64,000 nt of DNA, taken from assembly GCF_014384995.1 (NCBI RefSeq), contig NZ_JACRSY010000017.1:22401-86400 (forward strand), written 5' to 3'. Origin of the DNA: Zhenhengia yiwuensis. Lineage in GTDB: Bacteria > Bacillota > Clostridia > Lachnospirales > Cellulosilyticaceae. Below, piece after piece: positions 43,506-51,949 of this stretch. Both the position numbers and the translations under genes were made by a program. The first letter of the stretch is position 1, and each line of letters opens with the position of its first letter. The notes below the pieces were generated by a model. That model searched no databases and was not told where the DNA came from. It saw nothing but the letters and a program-made list of their open reading frames with translations.

Positions 43506-44720
43506 TTAGTTAGTTCTTCTAGCTCTCTTAGCTGCTTTATATCTTTCTTCATCATAGAGATTAAAAATAAGATGATAAACTGTCATTAACTCACCATTTT
43601 CAGGCATTATATGTTTACTTACAAAAACCTCCTGATTGTCTATTTCTGTTCTACTAATATATACTGGTGCAAAATCTTCACTCTTATCTTTTAGAATAGT
43701 AAGTTTTTCCATAATATAATCACTTGCGTTCCTATATGGTTTATTACGATTAATAGAAAGGGTTATCCCAAATTTAAAATTAGGATTTAGATACCCCATA
43801 AGCTGATAATATTGGTCTACGAATTTTTCTATGTACTTATTTTCAATAACACAAAAGTCTTCCAATTGACCTTCATACATCCTATAGATATACAAATCTG
43901 TTTCTCCCAGTTTCTTAGCTGAACGCCCCATTGTAAACTCTCGGGCAATTTGCATATTAAACTTTAGATTTAATGGTCTTATTATCGTGTCATGAAATGT
44001 AGCAGTAACTTGAACCTCATCATATTGTTGGAAATCTACTACTCTCTTTTGGAACTGCTTAAGTGCTTCTAAAATTTCTTCTACTATTCCTTGAGCCTCA
44101 TTAATTGGGTGGTAAGCTTTAAAATGTTGTAGGTATATTTCTCTAATATCACACTCCATTAAATCAAAAAAATCTTCTAGATTATCATAATGGTAAACCA
44201 TTTTAGCCAATAGAGGGTTTTCTATATAAAGAAGTGTCATTCTATTAACTTCATCTGGTAGAAAATCTAAATCTTCAAATATTATTCCTACATATTCATT
44301 GAAATCTTCTATTGTATTAATCACATATGCCTTTGTTTGATCCTCACAAGAATTTGATATATTTATGCTATTCCTCAACTCATCACTTAACGGGAAACAT
44401 ATCAACTCTTCATCTTCATCATGAGCTTCAATCCACCACCTTAAAATATTAAATAGTAAAAATTCATAGTTTGGGTTGATGTAATTTCTAACTACTCTCG
44501 AGTTAATAAGCTCATATAATTCATAAATACTATTTCTACACTTATCAGGTTCTCTTTCATATCTATCTCTTGTAAAAAGGAACGCTATTTCAAAATATGG
44601 ATCATCTTGCATAATGTCAATAAGTACTTCTATAACCCCTCTTATATTATCATTAATAAATTCCATTATCTGGTTACCTATTTTTTTGTCCTCTTCATTC
44701 CACAACTGTACATTAATCAT
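43506..44720 (-). CDS. Cargo gene with PD-(D/E)XK-like C-terminus (404 aa)
   Basis: The start at MINVQLWNEED follows GAGGAGATAAAACTT; the longer frame begins inside repeat copy 2 and is unlikely. The first 260 residues are helical and unassigned. The last 140 carry GETDLYIYR and FCVIENKYIEKFVDQYYQLMG, matching the D...ExK pattern of PD-(D/E)XK nucleases. It is bounded by repeat copy 2 upstream and a YdbC remnant plus copy 1 downstream. A nuclease effector of a defence system is plausible, not shown. Confidence 0.7.
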   Translation of the reverse strand: MINVQLWNEEDKKIGNQIMEFINDNIRGVIEVLIDIMQDDPYFEIAFLFTRDRYEREPDKCRNSIYELYELINSRVVRNYINPNYEFLLFNILRWWIEAHDEDEELICFPLSDELRNSINISNSCEDQTKAYVINTIEDFNEYVGIIFEDLDFLPDEVNRMTLLYIENPLLAKMVYHYDNLEDFFDLMECDIREIYLQHFKAYHPINEAQGIVEEILEALKQFQKRVVDFQQYDEVQVTATFHDTIIRPLNLKFNMQIAREFTMGRSAKKLGETDLYIYRMYEGQLEDFCVIENKYIEKFVDQYYQLMGYLNPNFKFGITLSINRNKPYRNASDYIMEKLTILKDKSEDFAPVYISRTEIDNQEVFVSKHIMPENGELMTVYHLIFNLYDEERYKAAKRARRTN

Positions 44721-44757
44721 AAGTTTTATCTCCTCGTAAAAATAATTGGATAAACAT

Positions 44758-44822
44758 AAAAAAGCCCAACACAAGCATACCTTCTAACTTCATTATAGTT
44801 ATCTACGTAGTCATGTTGGGCT
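44758..44822 (-). repeat. Hairpin repeat copy 2
   Basis: Ends GCCCAAC and GTTGGGC are perfectly inverted and enclose the conserved loop with CTAACTTCATTATAGTTATC. On the minus strand it starts beside the TAA of the small membrane gene and finishes with a six-T run, so it can serve as that gene's terminator. Confidence 0.85.
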
Positions 44823-44827
44823 TCTTG

Positions 44828-45019
44828 TTATAAATTTTTCAATATAAGTAGCATTATAGATAGTACAGTTATACCACCCCATGTCATTGATAAGCTTATT
44901 ATACCTACCTTTTTAAATCTTTTATATGATACTGAATCTTTTCCTGATGTTTCTGCTTCTAACTTTAAAGACGTTAGATACAAAACAGTTCCTATCAATG
45001 CAAAAACTATTATATTCAT
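44828..45019 (-). CDS. Small two-helix membrane protein
   Basis: The 63-aa protein has hydrophobic segments IVFALIGTVLYLTSL and VGIISLSMTWGGITVLSIMLLIL separated by a charged loop. AGGAGGAATAGTTAC precedes the start. It lies between a YdbC remnant and repeat copy 2. Could be an accessory membrane subunit or small toxin; unknown. Confidence 0.6.
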   Translation of the reverse strand: MNIIVFALIGTVLYLTSLKLEAETSGKDSVSYKRFKKVGIISLSMTWGGITVLSIMLLILKNL

Positions 45020-45049
45020 GTAACTATTCCTCCTCTTTCTTCTATTTCT

Positions 45050-45250
45050 ATATCTCTATTCCATTTAAGACATCTTTAATCTCATTACTTCATTTTTACT
45101 AAGTCTAACACCCCTGGCCATCTTGGCATGTTCTGGTACCCATTCGCGTATATCGTACTTAAGCTCTTTATCATTCACACTAAGTGCATGGATCAGAGTT
45201 ATGTCTCTATTTAACATTAGATGCGGATTCTTTATTATCTTTTCGCCCAT
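45050..45250 (-). pseudogene. YdbC/PC4-like remnant 2
   Basis: The frame NDKELKYDIREWVPEHAKMA then RGVRLSKNEVMRLK matches the C-terminal half of YdbC (YDIREW..HEKMGKG in family members), preceded by unrelated N-terminal residues. A one-base loss after RLK breaks it; beyond the shift DVLNGIEI-stop matches remnant 1. It overlaps the 3' end of the next cargo gene by 44 bases, so it is probably a relic, though a 61-aa product is possible. Confidence 0.65.
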
Positions 45251-46670
45251 CTATTAGTACTATTGCATTGTTTTCGTCAATCTTTAAATCATGTAAAATC
45301 TTATTCACACGCGCTAACTCTGAATCAGTAAAATATAATATAACTTTAATTGTTTTAGCTGTTCCTCCATTTGCCTTATTGTAAACATCCAGTTGCTTTG
45401 CTAAGTTTTGTTTCAATTTACTATTACTTGCAAGTTTAAATTCTATTAAGGTTTGATCCTTTTTGCCTTGTGACGCTTTAAAATCAACAGGTCCTCTTCC
45501 GTTATTAACCTCAGCATTCATATCAGAATCAGAACTAAACCATGTAAGCTTGTATAGAATTTGAAAATCATGTTCTCGCTTAATAGGCTGTCCATCTATA
45601 TAAAATATTTTATATCCATCCATATCTTCAATAACCCTTTTAAGATACATCACACGCTCTAGTGCTTCCTCAAAGCTATCCTGTCTTACATCATAAAATG
45701 GCGTTTGAGTTGCCATCATTTCTACAAATATCTTATAGTTATTCACCAGAAGCTCATTACAAAAACTAACCTTTTCATTGCTAATATTTGATGCCATTTC
45801 TTTTTCTCGCTCTTTTTCACGAATATAATAGTCAATAATTTCTGGCAACTGCTGTACTAATCTCTGATATACCTCTTGGCGCTCCTTTTTCTTCATGCCT
45901 TTTTTTAATTCCTGTAACAAATAATTATTGATTTGTCCTCGGAGAGCAATATTATCAATTGACTCTACCAAAAGTTCAATTTTACTATACATGTCATTAC
46001 TATTTATAAATGTATCGTCTCTCGTCAACAGATCCTTTGGGGTTAATATAACATAACTATTTTTAAACTTAGGCAGTGTGTAAATTTCACCCTCCCAAAC
46101 CTCAAAATCGTAATTAAATCTTGACTTACTTACATTAAATTGTCCTAACAAGTTTTTATCAATATGTTTTAACGCAAACTCCTGCGTATATCTCAGCAAA
46201 AATGCTTTAATGAGATTAGTTGTAAAGTCACTGATGTTATCTCGTCCTACTCCTGAACCAATCAGACAAAGTTTTTCTAAATGGCTCTCTTCTGTAATGT
46301 TTTCTTCTCCAAATTTCCCAAATAACGATACTAAATTATTATCTAATGATTTTGCAAATTTCATTCCTAGGCCCGAGCCTTTGTTCCCTACCTCCGAAAA
46401 ACCAAGCCAATTTTGCTCCACCTCTTTAAAGGTATACCATGCCCTTAACAATCCTTCCGTAACTATCCCCTTACTTGATTTATCTTTAAGAAATATTAAA
46501 TACCTTATTATTTCTTTATGTAACTGCTTATATTCATTTTTCTTACTGTTAAAAAGTAAAAACGGATCAATAAAGAGTGGCAAATCTGCAACTAAGGAAA
46601 TATTGAAGGCACCGTACTCTTCAAGTGCTTGCTCTCTGACATTAAAAAAATCACAAAAATAAGTATTCAT
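45207..46670 (-). CDS. Cargo gene with PD-(D/E)XK-like C-terminus (487 aa)
   Basis: The 487-aa protein is mostly helical with an internal coiled coil (KKGMKKKERQEVYQRLV..REKEREKEM). The C-terminal part has NNGRGPVDFKASQ and QTLIEFKLASNSKLKQNL followed by QLDVYNKANG, the D...ExK-Q layout of PD-(D/E)XK nucleases. GGAAGGGATATTT precedes the start, 20 bases from repeat copy 3. It lies directly downstream of the metallopeptidase and type I restriction genes. Nuclease effector in a defence island is inferred. Confidence 0.75.
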   Translation of the reverse strand: MNTYFCDFFNVREQALEEYGAFNISLVADLPLFIDPFLLFNSKKNEYKQLHKEIIRYLIFLKDKSSKGIVTEGLLRAWYTFKEVEQNWLGFSEVGNKGSGLGMKFAKSLDNNLVSLFGKFGEENITEESHLEKLCLIGSGVGRDNISDFTTNLIKAFLLRYTQEFALKHIDKNLLGQFNVSKSRFNYDFEVWEGEIYTLPKFKNSYVILTPKDLLTRDDTFINSNDMYSKIELLVESIDNIALRGQINNYLLQELKKGMKKKERQEVYQRLVQQLPEIIDYYIREKEREKEMASNISNEKVSFCNELLVNNYKIFVEMMATQTPFYDVRQDSFEEALERVMYLKRVIEDMDGYKIFYIDGQPIKREHDFQILYKLTWFSSDSDMNAEVNNGRGPVDFKASQGKKDQTLIEFKLASNSKLKQNLAKQLDVYNKANGGTAKTIKVILYFTDSELARVNKILHDLKIDENNAIVLIDGRKDNKESASNVK

Positions 46671-46689
46671 AAATATCCCTTCCTAAAAT

Positions 46690-46751
46690 AAGCCCAGCAC
46701 AACCACACCTTCAAACTTCATTCTAGTTATCTACGTGGTCATGTTGGGCTT
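46690..46751 (-). repeat. Hairpin repeat copy 3
   Basis: Ends GCCCAGC and GTTGGGC enclose the same loop as the other copies. On the minus strand it begins 4 bases after the metallopeptidase TAA, and the match with copy 2 extends back into TTTATAACAAG, which includes the stop codon of each upstream gene. Confidence 0.85.
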
Positions 46752-46755
46752 CTTG

Positions 46756-47469
46756 TTATAAATTCATATTAATTCCGTTATTTTTTAACCATTCTTTTCG
46801 CACTTCATAGTCTGGCATAATACTTCCTAGTAAATCCCAGAAGGCTTTTGAATGATCTTTATGATACATGTGGCAGAGCTCATGGACAATGATGTAGTCT
46901 AGTGCATGTGCTTTTGCCATGACACAGCGCCAGTTGAATAAGAGCTCATTGTTAATTGTGCAGCTTCCCCAGCGCTTTTTCTGTTCTTTGATTTTCACTG
47001 TCGTAGGCTTTTTGTCAAAGAAGGCTTGGTAATATTTGAGCCGTTCTTCAATTTGTTCTTTGGTTTTCGCTCTGTACCAATCTTCCATAGTTGCTTTTAT
47101 GAGGAGTTCATCTTTTACTGGTACAGTGACATAGAATTTGCCTCTATAAAGCTTTGTGGATGCTTTTCCTACTGTTTCATCGACTACGATTTGCATGGCA
47201 TAGTTACGCCCTAAGTATACAAAGGCTTCACCATTAACGAATTCTCTAGTAATCTTTTGAGCCTGCATATTTCTAAATGTAAACATCTTTTGTATAAGCC
47301 AACTAGCTTTTTGTTTAACCTTCTGTTTAATGACTTCTTCGGTTGTTCCTATAGGTGCTGTTACTACAATTTTACTTGGTGGCTCTATAGCCATTTCCAT
47401 TGTTTTTCTTTCAGAGTAGGTCACTTCAAAAGTTAAGGCTGTTGTCCCATATTGTAGTGTCAATTCCAT
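46756..47469 (-). CDS. YgjP-like M48-type metallopeptidase
   Basis: The 237-aa protein has the zinc motif VHELCHMYHKDHSKAFW and upstream KEQKKRWGSC and NWRCVMAKAHALDYIIVHE, diagnostic of the YgjP/DUF45 (SprT-related) family. These genes commonly sit next to hsdR in type I restriction operons; the role there is not settled. It starts 10 bases downstream of hsdR and is presumably in the same transcript. Confidence 0.9.
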   Translation of the reverse strand: MELTLQYGTTALTFEVTYSERKTMEMAIEPPSKIVVTAPIGTTEEVIKQKVKQKASWLIQKMFTFRNMQAQKITREFVNGEAFVYLGRNYAMQIVVDETVGKASTKLYRGKFYVTVPVKDELLIKATMEDWYRAKTKEQIEERLKYYQAFFDKKPTTVKIKEQKKRWGSCTINNELLFNWRCVMAKAHALDYIIVHELCHMYHKDHSKAFWDLLGSIMPDYEVRKEWLKNNGINMNL

Positions 47470-47479
47470 CTTATCGCCT

Positions 47480-50400
47480 CTATTCTAATTCTTTGAAGTG
47501 GGTTTTAGCCAGGTTAAGAAGTGGCTGAATCATCTGGTTAATAATCGGTAACTTCTTGATTGTCTTCATATGATTTTTAATAAGCATCATCTTGATTGCT
47601 CTTTCAATGTCATTTGCTTTTGTAGGATTTGTTACCCAATCAATAAGGTAATGATCTTTAACTACTTGTTTGACATCTTTAGCAATACTCTTTGATAACT
47701 CAATGATATCATTGGAGATATAAACTTCTCCCGAATCCTTAACAACCCCTTCTACACTCTCTTCTTCTAGCAAATACTTTTTCACTACTTCAAAGAATGC
47801 AAACTCTTTTTCATCCAGTCCTAGTGTCTCTGAATGTGACTTTGTACCTTCCATGACTTCTTTTTCAATGAATTCTTCTAACTGTTTCTTACGTTTTACC
47901 CAGTCATGTTCTGTATCATTTAAGAGTTTTTGAAGTTTCTCTAGCAAACTGGTATAAAACACAGGGTTATCATCCATTCTTACTGCAATAGCATGTTTTA
48001 CAGCATGTTCCATAGCTGATGCTTGAGATTCATCTGAATGCATGGTATTAATCTTCATTTTAAAGTCATCTTCAAAGAGAGTAATTGGTGCAATCCACTG
48101 TTGCACACCTAAAGACTTCAGATGTTTTTCAATAATCTCCTTAACCTTTTCTCCACAATCACTAATATCTAAGTTCTGTTCTGGTGTATACTTTGCTTTT
48201 GCAGCCACACGAATATAACTTAGCCATTTCACATCATTGAGAATATCTGCCCCTACATGTGCTGGTAGAAGTGCTTCAACTATACCTTGAAAGGTTTTAT
48301 AACCTATTTCAAACTCAGCTCGCTTATCTTCTGGCTCAATCACTTTGATAAGTTCATCTAAGTTGTTAGGATCTACACCTCTAAACATATTCATGACTGC
48401 TTCACGATAAGAAAGCATTTCTTTGTACAGGTCATCTATAGATTGCATTGGTTTTCCAAGTTCTTCTTTGTCAAAGATGGCTAAAGCTTCTTCCAGATAG
48501 TTGGAAATACCGTAGTAATCTACGACATAGCCACATTGCTTGATGATTTTGTTCTTCTCTATGGTCCCATTTTCTAATTGCTTTTGGATTTCTTGCGTAT
48601 TGGTACGGTTTACCCTTGCTATAGCTTGTAGTAAGTTATGTTCTTTGAGTGGTCTATCTAAATACATGACTTGTTCAATAGGTGCATCGAATCCTGTAAG
48701 TAGCATATCTTTTACAATTAAAAAACATAACTTATCTTTGTCTATTGGCTGTTTGAAATGTTTAATGATTTCTTCTTGTTCAGCCTTTGTGGTAAAGTGT
48801 TCCTTCAAGTGTGGAGGATCATTGTTATCTCCTGAGAAGATGACTCTTACTTCTAGCTCTTCACCAATAATGTCTTTCATATGTTTCTTAAGAGCTCTTT
48901 CATAACGTACACAAGCTTCTCTACTAATACAAACTATTTGAGCCTTAAAGCCATTAGGCATAATGTTATCTCTATAGTGTACTAACATATCTTTAGCAAT
49001 ATCTTCGATGCGGACTTCTGCTTCTGCAATAGCTTTGTTGGTTGCATACTTCTGTTTAATGGCTTCTTTTTCTTCATCTGTTCTATCACTGAACATCTGA
49101 TCAAAGAGTTCATCTAAGCTTTTACCTTCTAGTTGAAGGGCTGGCTTTCTACCTTCATATACAATTTTAACTGTTGCCCCATCTTGTACAGCTTCTTCAA
49201 TACCATATTTATCGATGTAGCCACCAAATGTTCTAGGTGTAGACTTATCTTCTTTATCAATAGGTGTTCCTGTAAAACCTACAAATACTGCATTAGGTAG
49301 TGCGACTCTCATATTGCCTGCTGTATCTTTATATTGGCTACGGTGTGCTTCATCTGTTAGAACAATGACATTCGGTGTAGTCGTTAATACCTCATAAGGT
49401 TTCACAAACTTCTTCTTAACCTTCTTGCCATTTTCAATGACTTCACGTTCTTCTGTCTCACTTTCAAACTTCTGAATAGTCGTCATGATAATTTGAGCTT
49501 TAGCAGCTGATAAAAGCTCTTTCATCTTCACAATTTTATCAGCACGAACTGGCTCTGTTATTTTACAGAGGTTCTTGTAGAAGGTTGCAAAGATTTGTTT
49601 ATCGAGGTCAATACGGTCTGTTACAACCACTATGGTTGAATCCATAAGCCCTTCCATACGTCTAAGCTTTCTTGCTAGGAATACCATTGTCAGTGATTTA
49701 CCACTTCCTTGTGTATGCCATACGACCCCACCACGTCCAATAGAGTTTTTCCCTTTTACCATACGGTCTATTGCCTTATTAACAGCTCTAAACTGCTGGT
49801 AGCGACAGACCTTCTTAATAATACGACCATCATCAGGCTCAAAAAGTAGGAAGTTACGCATCAAGTCAATCAGGTTATGCTTTTCTAGCATGCCTTGAAT
49901 AAAGATATTTTGAGGACTGTTCTCTACATCTTCAATATCTTTCTTTTTGAATGGATAAGGATCTTTCCACTCTACATAGTGATTGTATTGTGAGCTAATA
50001 GTCCCGACATAAGCATGGTATTTATTTAAAATACCTGTAAAGAAGTTGGTATAAAATAGATGTGGTGCACCTTCTCCAAGTGCTTCATCTCGAATATTCA
50101 TATAACGGCAAAGCTGTTCATAACCTTGCTTCTTCCCTACACTGACCTTATTTTGTTTTTCTAAGAAAGGTGATTTACACTCTAAGACTACCACGGGTAT
50201 ACCATTAACAAATACCACAATATCCGGGAAGATACTTTTACCACTCAGTGTCTGAACTTCAAATTGACGCACGACTAGGAAATCATTGTTCAGTGGTTCA
50301 TCCCAGTCAATAAAATGTACTGTATGTTTTTTCTTTAAGCCACTACCATCTAAGTCTTGTTCTACTGTATAAGTAAGGTTCACCATGTCATCATAAAGCT

Positions 50401-50671
50401 TCTCATTAATCTCAAGTAGGCTACTACCCAAATGGTCTGCTGTTTGCAGGTAACGGATTGTTCTCTGTAAATTTCCCTGGCTTATCCAAGGGTTTAAACG
50501 TCGTAAAGCCACTTCTAAATGCTTACTAAGTACCACTTCTCTTAAGGATTCACGTTCCCCTTGTTCAGGTCTTAGCTCTTTACCATGAATATAGGTATAT
50601 CCTAGTATCTCTTTCATATAGTCTACAGCTGGTGCTTCAACTAAGGTTTCTTCATTTCCCAAATAGGACAT
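47480..50671 (-). CDS. hsdR: Type I restriction enzyme, endonuclease/translocase subunit
   Basis: The start at MSYLGNEETLVEAPAVDY follows GGGGGTGAAAGA. The N-terminal nuclease has PDIVVFVNGIPVVVLECKSP (D...ExK), the motor has HTQGSGKSLTMVFLARKL (Walker A), LTDEAHRSQ and VGFTGTP, then the second RecA lobe with QAIARVNRT. 1063 aa is normal. The complex cuts unmethylated DNA far from its recognition site after translocation. Confidence 0.95.
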   Translation of the reverse strand: MSYLGNEETLVEAPAVDYMKEILGYTYIHGKELRPEQGERESLREVVLSKHLEVALRRLNPWISQGNLQRTIRYLQTADHLGSSLLEINEKLYDDMVNLTYTVEQDLDGSGLKKKHTVHFIDWDEPLNNDFLVVRQFEVQTLSGKSIFPDIVVFVNGIPVVVLECKSPFLEKQNKVSVGKKQGYEQLCRYMNIRDEALGEGAPHLFYTNFFTGILNKYHAYVGTISSQYNHYVEWKDPYPFKKKDIEDVENSPQNIFIQGMLEKHNLIDLMRNFLLFEPDDGRIIKKVCRYQQFRAVNKAIDRMVKGKNSIGRGGVVWHTQGSGKSLTMVFLARKLRRMEGLMDSTIVVVTDRIDLDKQIFATFYKNLCKITEPVRADKIVKMKELLSAAKAQIIMTTIQKFESETEEREVIENGKKVKKKFVKPYEVLTTTPNVIVLTDEAHRSQYKDTAGNMRVALPNAVFVGFTGTPIDKEDKSTPRTFGGYIDKYGIEEAVQDGATVKIVYEGRKPALQLEGKSLDELFDQMFSDRTDEEKEAIKQKYATNKAIAEAEVRIEDIAKDMLVHYRDNIMPNGFKAQIVCISREACVRYERALKKHMKDIIGEELEVRVIFSGDNNDPPHLKEHFTTKAEQEEIIKHFKQPIDKDKLCFLIVKDMLLTGFDAPIEQVMYLDRPLKEHNLLQAIARVNRTNTQEIQKQLENGTIEKNKIIKQCGYVVDYYGISNYLEEALAIFDKEELGKPMQSIDDLYKEMLSYREAVMNMFRGVDPNNLDELIKVIEPEDKRAEFEIGYKTFQGIVEALLPAHVGADILNDVKWLSYIRVAAKAKYTPEQNLDISDCGEKVKEIIEKHLKSLGVQQWIAPITLFEDDFKMKINTMHSDESQASAMEHAVKHAIAVRMDDNPVFYTSLLEKLQKLLNDTEHDWVKRKKQLEEFIEKEVMEGTKSHSETLGLDEKEFAFFEVVKKYLLEEESVEGVVKDSGEVYISNDIIELSKSIAKDVKQVVKDHYLIDWVTNPTKANDIERAIKMMLIKNHMKTIKKLPIINQMIQPLLNLAKTHFKELE

Positions 50672-50694
50672 TCTTTCACCCCCATTCAAACTGA

Positions 50695-51936
50695 TTATTT
50701 ATCTGTGGTAACTCTTATCTTTCCTGTTAGAAGTTGTTGCATAAGGCCTTTTTTTAATTCTGTTATTATTTCTTTTTTCTTATAATAACTCTGTAATTTT
50801 TCATCTATCGTATATAAAACATTTACAATTTTTTCTTGTTCTTCTCTAGTTGGTATAAATACTTTAAAGTTTTTAATAATTTCTTGACTAATGTTAGGCT
50901 GTGCTCCCCCAGCGCCTAGCTCAATTAACTTGTCTTTATTAAACTCTAAAGTATAGTACAGATATTCATAATTAACTTTTTCCTCATTACAAATAATACT
51001 ACAACATGCTTGGTTAGTAGTAACTTCTGTTTTATTAATACTTAATTTACCTATTGTTGCACCGTACATAGCTATAATTACTGCATTTACTGGAACTATT
51101 TTTGCAGATGAATTCCTTACGGCCTCTTGTGTTATTTTTTCTTCTGTATCATAAATATATTTATTTGATAGCTCTCCTGTTTTTAGCCATGGAATATTAC
51201 CATTTAAATAATACTCTTTGTTTTTTCTACTAGGTGTTCCCCCACTAGTAGTATTAGCTACTTCTCTAATCAGCTTCACTTCCCACTCTTTAGGAATAAT
51301 ACCTATTTCTGTTTCTTTGAACTCTGTATTCCCTATACCTTTTGTGAGAAGTTGTTGCATCAGACCTTTTTTAAGCTCCTTTGTTTTTTCAATGAGTTGG
51401 TCTACATTGTCAATTTGTTCATCTACAGTTGATAGGATATCAGCTATTTTTTGCTGTTCTTGGAGTGGTGGGTAATATAATGGTAGGTTTTTGAAAACAT
51501 TGTAACTAATTTGCTTCCCATCTCTTATCCCAATAACAGAACTACTTAAACTATCAATAAACTTCTTACTTTTGAATAAATACTTATAATAATTAGAATG
51601 TATATTTATTTTGTTATTCAATATCGTATACGCTGGACTTACTATTCCCCTTATTCCTGAGTACTCTAATCCCCCCTGAAAAGAACGAAGGCTTATAATA
51701 AAGTTACCTTTTTCAACTAATTTATAGCTTTCAATACTTTTATCTGAAGTTTTAATATCTATACCACACTCATCTCTATACATTGTTCCTCTATCTTGAG
51801 TTACTGCAAGTATAGGTTCTTTGGGGTAACCTTTTAATGCCACATTTTCAAACACTTCTCCTGCTTTCTTTATATCCCACTCATTAGGAATAAGTCCTAA
51901 TTCTGTATTTTTGAAGCCATCCTTTACAGTCTTCAT
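50695..51936 (-). CDS. hsdS: Type I restriction enzyme, specificity subunit
   Basis: Started at MKTVKDGFKNTELG after AAAGGAGGAATAAGT. The protein has two target-recognition domains, each ending in a conserved helix (LPLYYPPLQEQQKIADILST near residue 160 and PTREEQEKIVNVLYTIDE near 370) and LKKGLMQQLLT repeats, the usual symmetric HsdS plan. It sets the DNA sequence recognised by HsdM and HsdR. Confidence 0.95.
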   Translation of the reverse strand: MKTVKDGFKNTELGLIPNEWDIKKAGEVFENVALKGYPKEPILAVTQDRGTMYRDECGIDIKTSDKSIESYKLVEKGNFIISLRSFQGGLEYSGIRGIVSPAYTILNNKINIHSNYYKYLFKSKKFIDSLSSSVIGIRDGKQISYNVFKNLPLYYPPLQEQQKIADILSTVDEQIDNVDQLIEKTKELKKGLMQQLLTKGIGNTEFKETEIGIIPKEWEVKLIREVANTTSGGTPSRKNKEYYLNGNIPWLKTGELSNKYIYDTEEKITQEAVRNSSAKIVPVNAVIIAMYGATIGKLSINKTEVTTNQACCSIICNEEKVNYEYLYYTLEFNKDKLIELGAGGAQPNISQEIIKNFKVFIPTREEQEKIVNVLYTIDEKLQSYYKKKEIITELKKGLMQQLLTGKIRVTTDK

Positions 51937-51949
51937 ACTTATTCCTCCT

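Noticed and set aside
43307..46751. The three hairpin repeats as true integron attC sites
   Set aside because: Only the end boxes fit and no integron integrase is present; copy 1 fits poorly. Kept as a hypothesis in the findings, not as a feature call.
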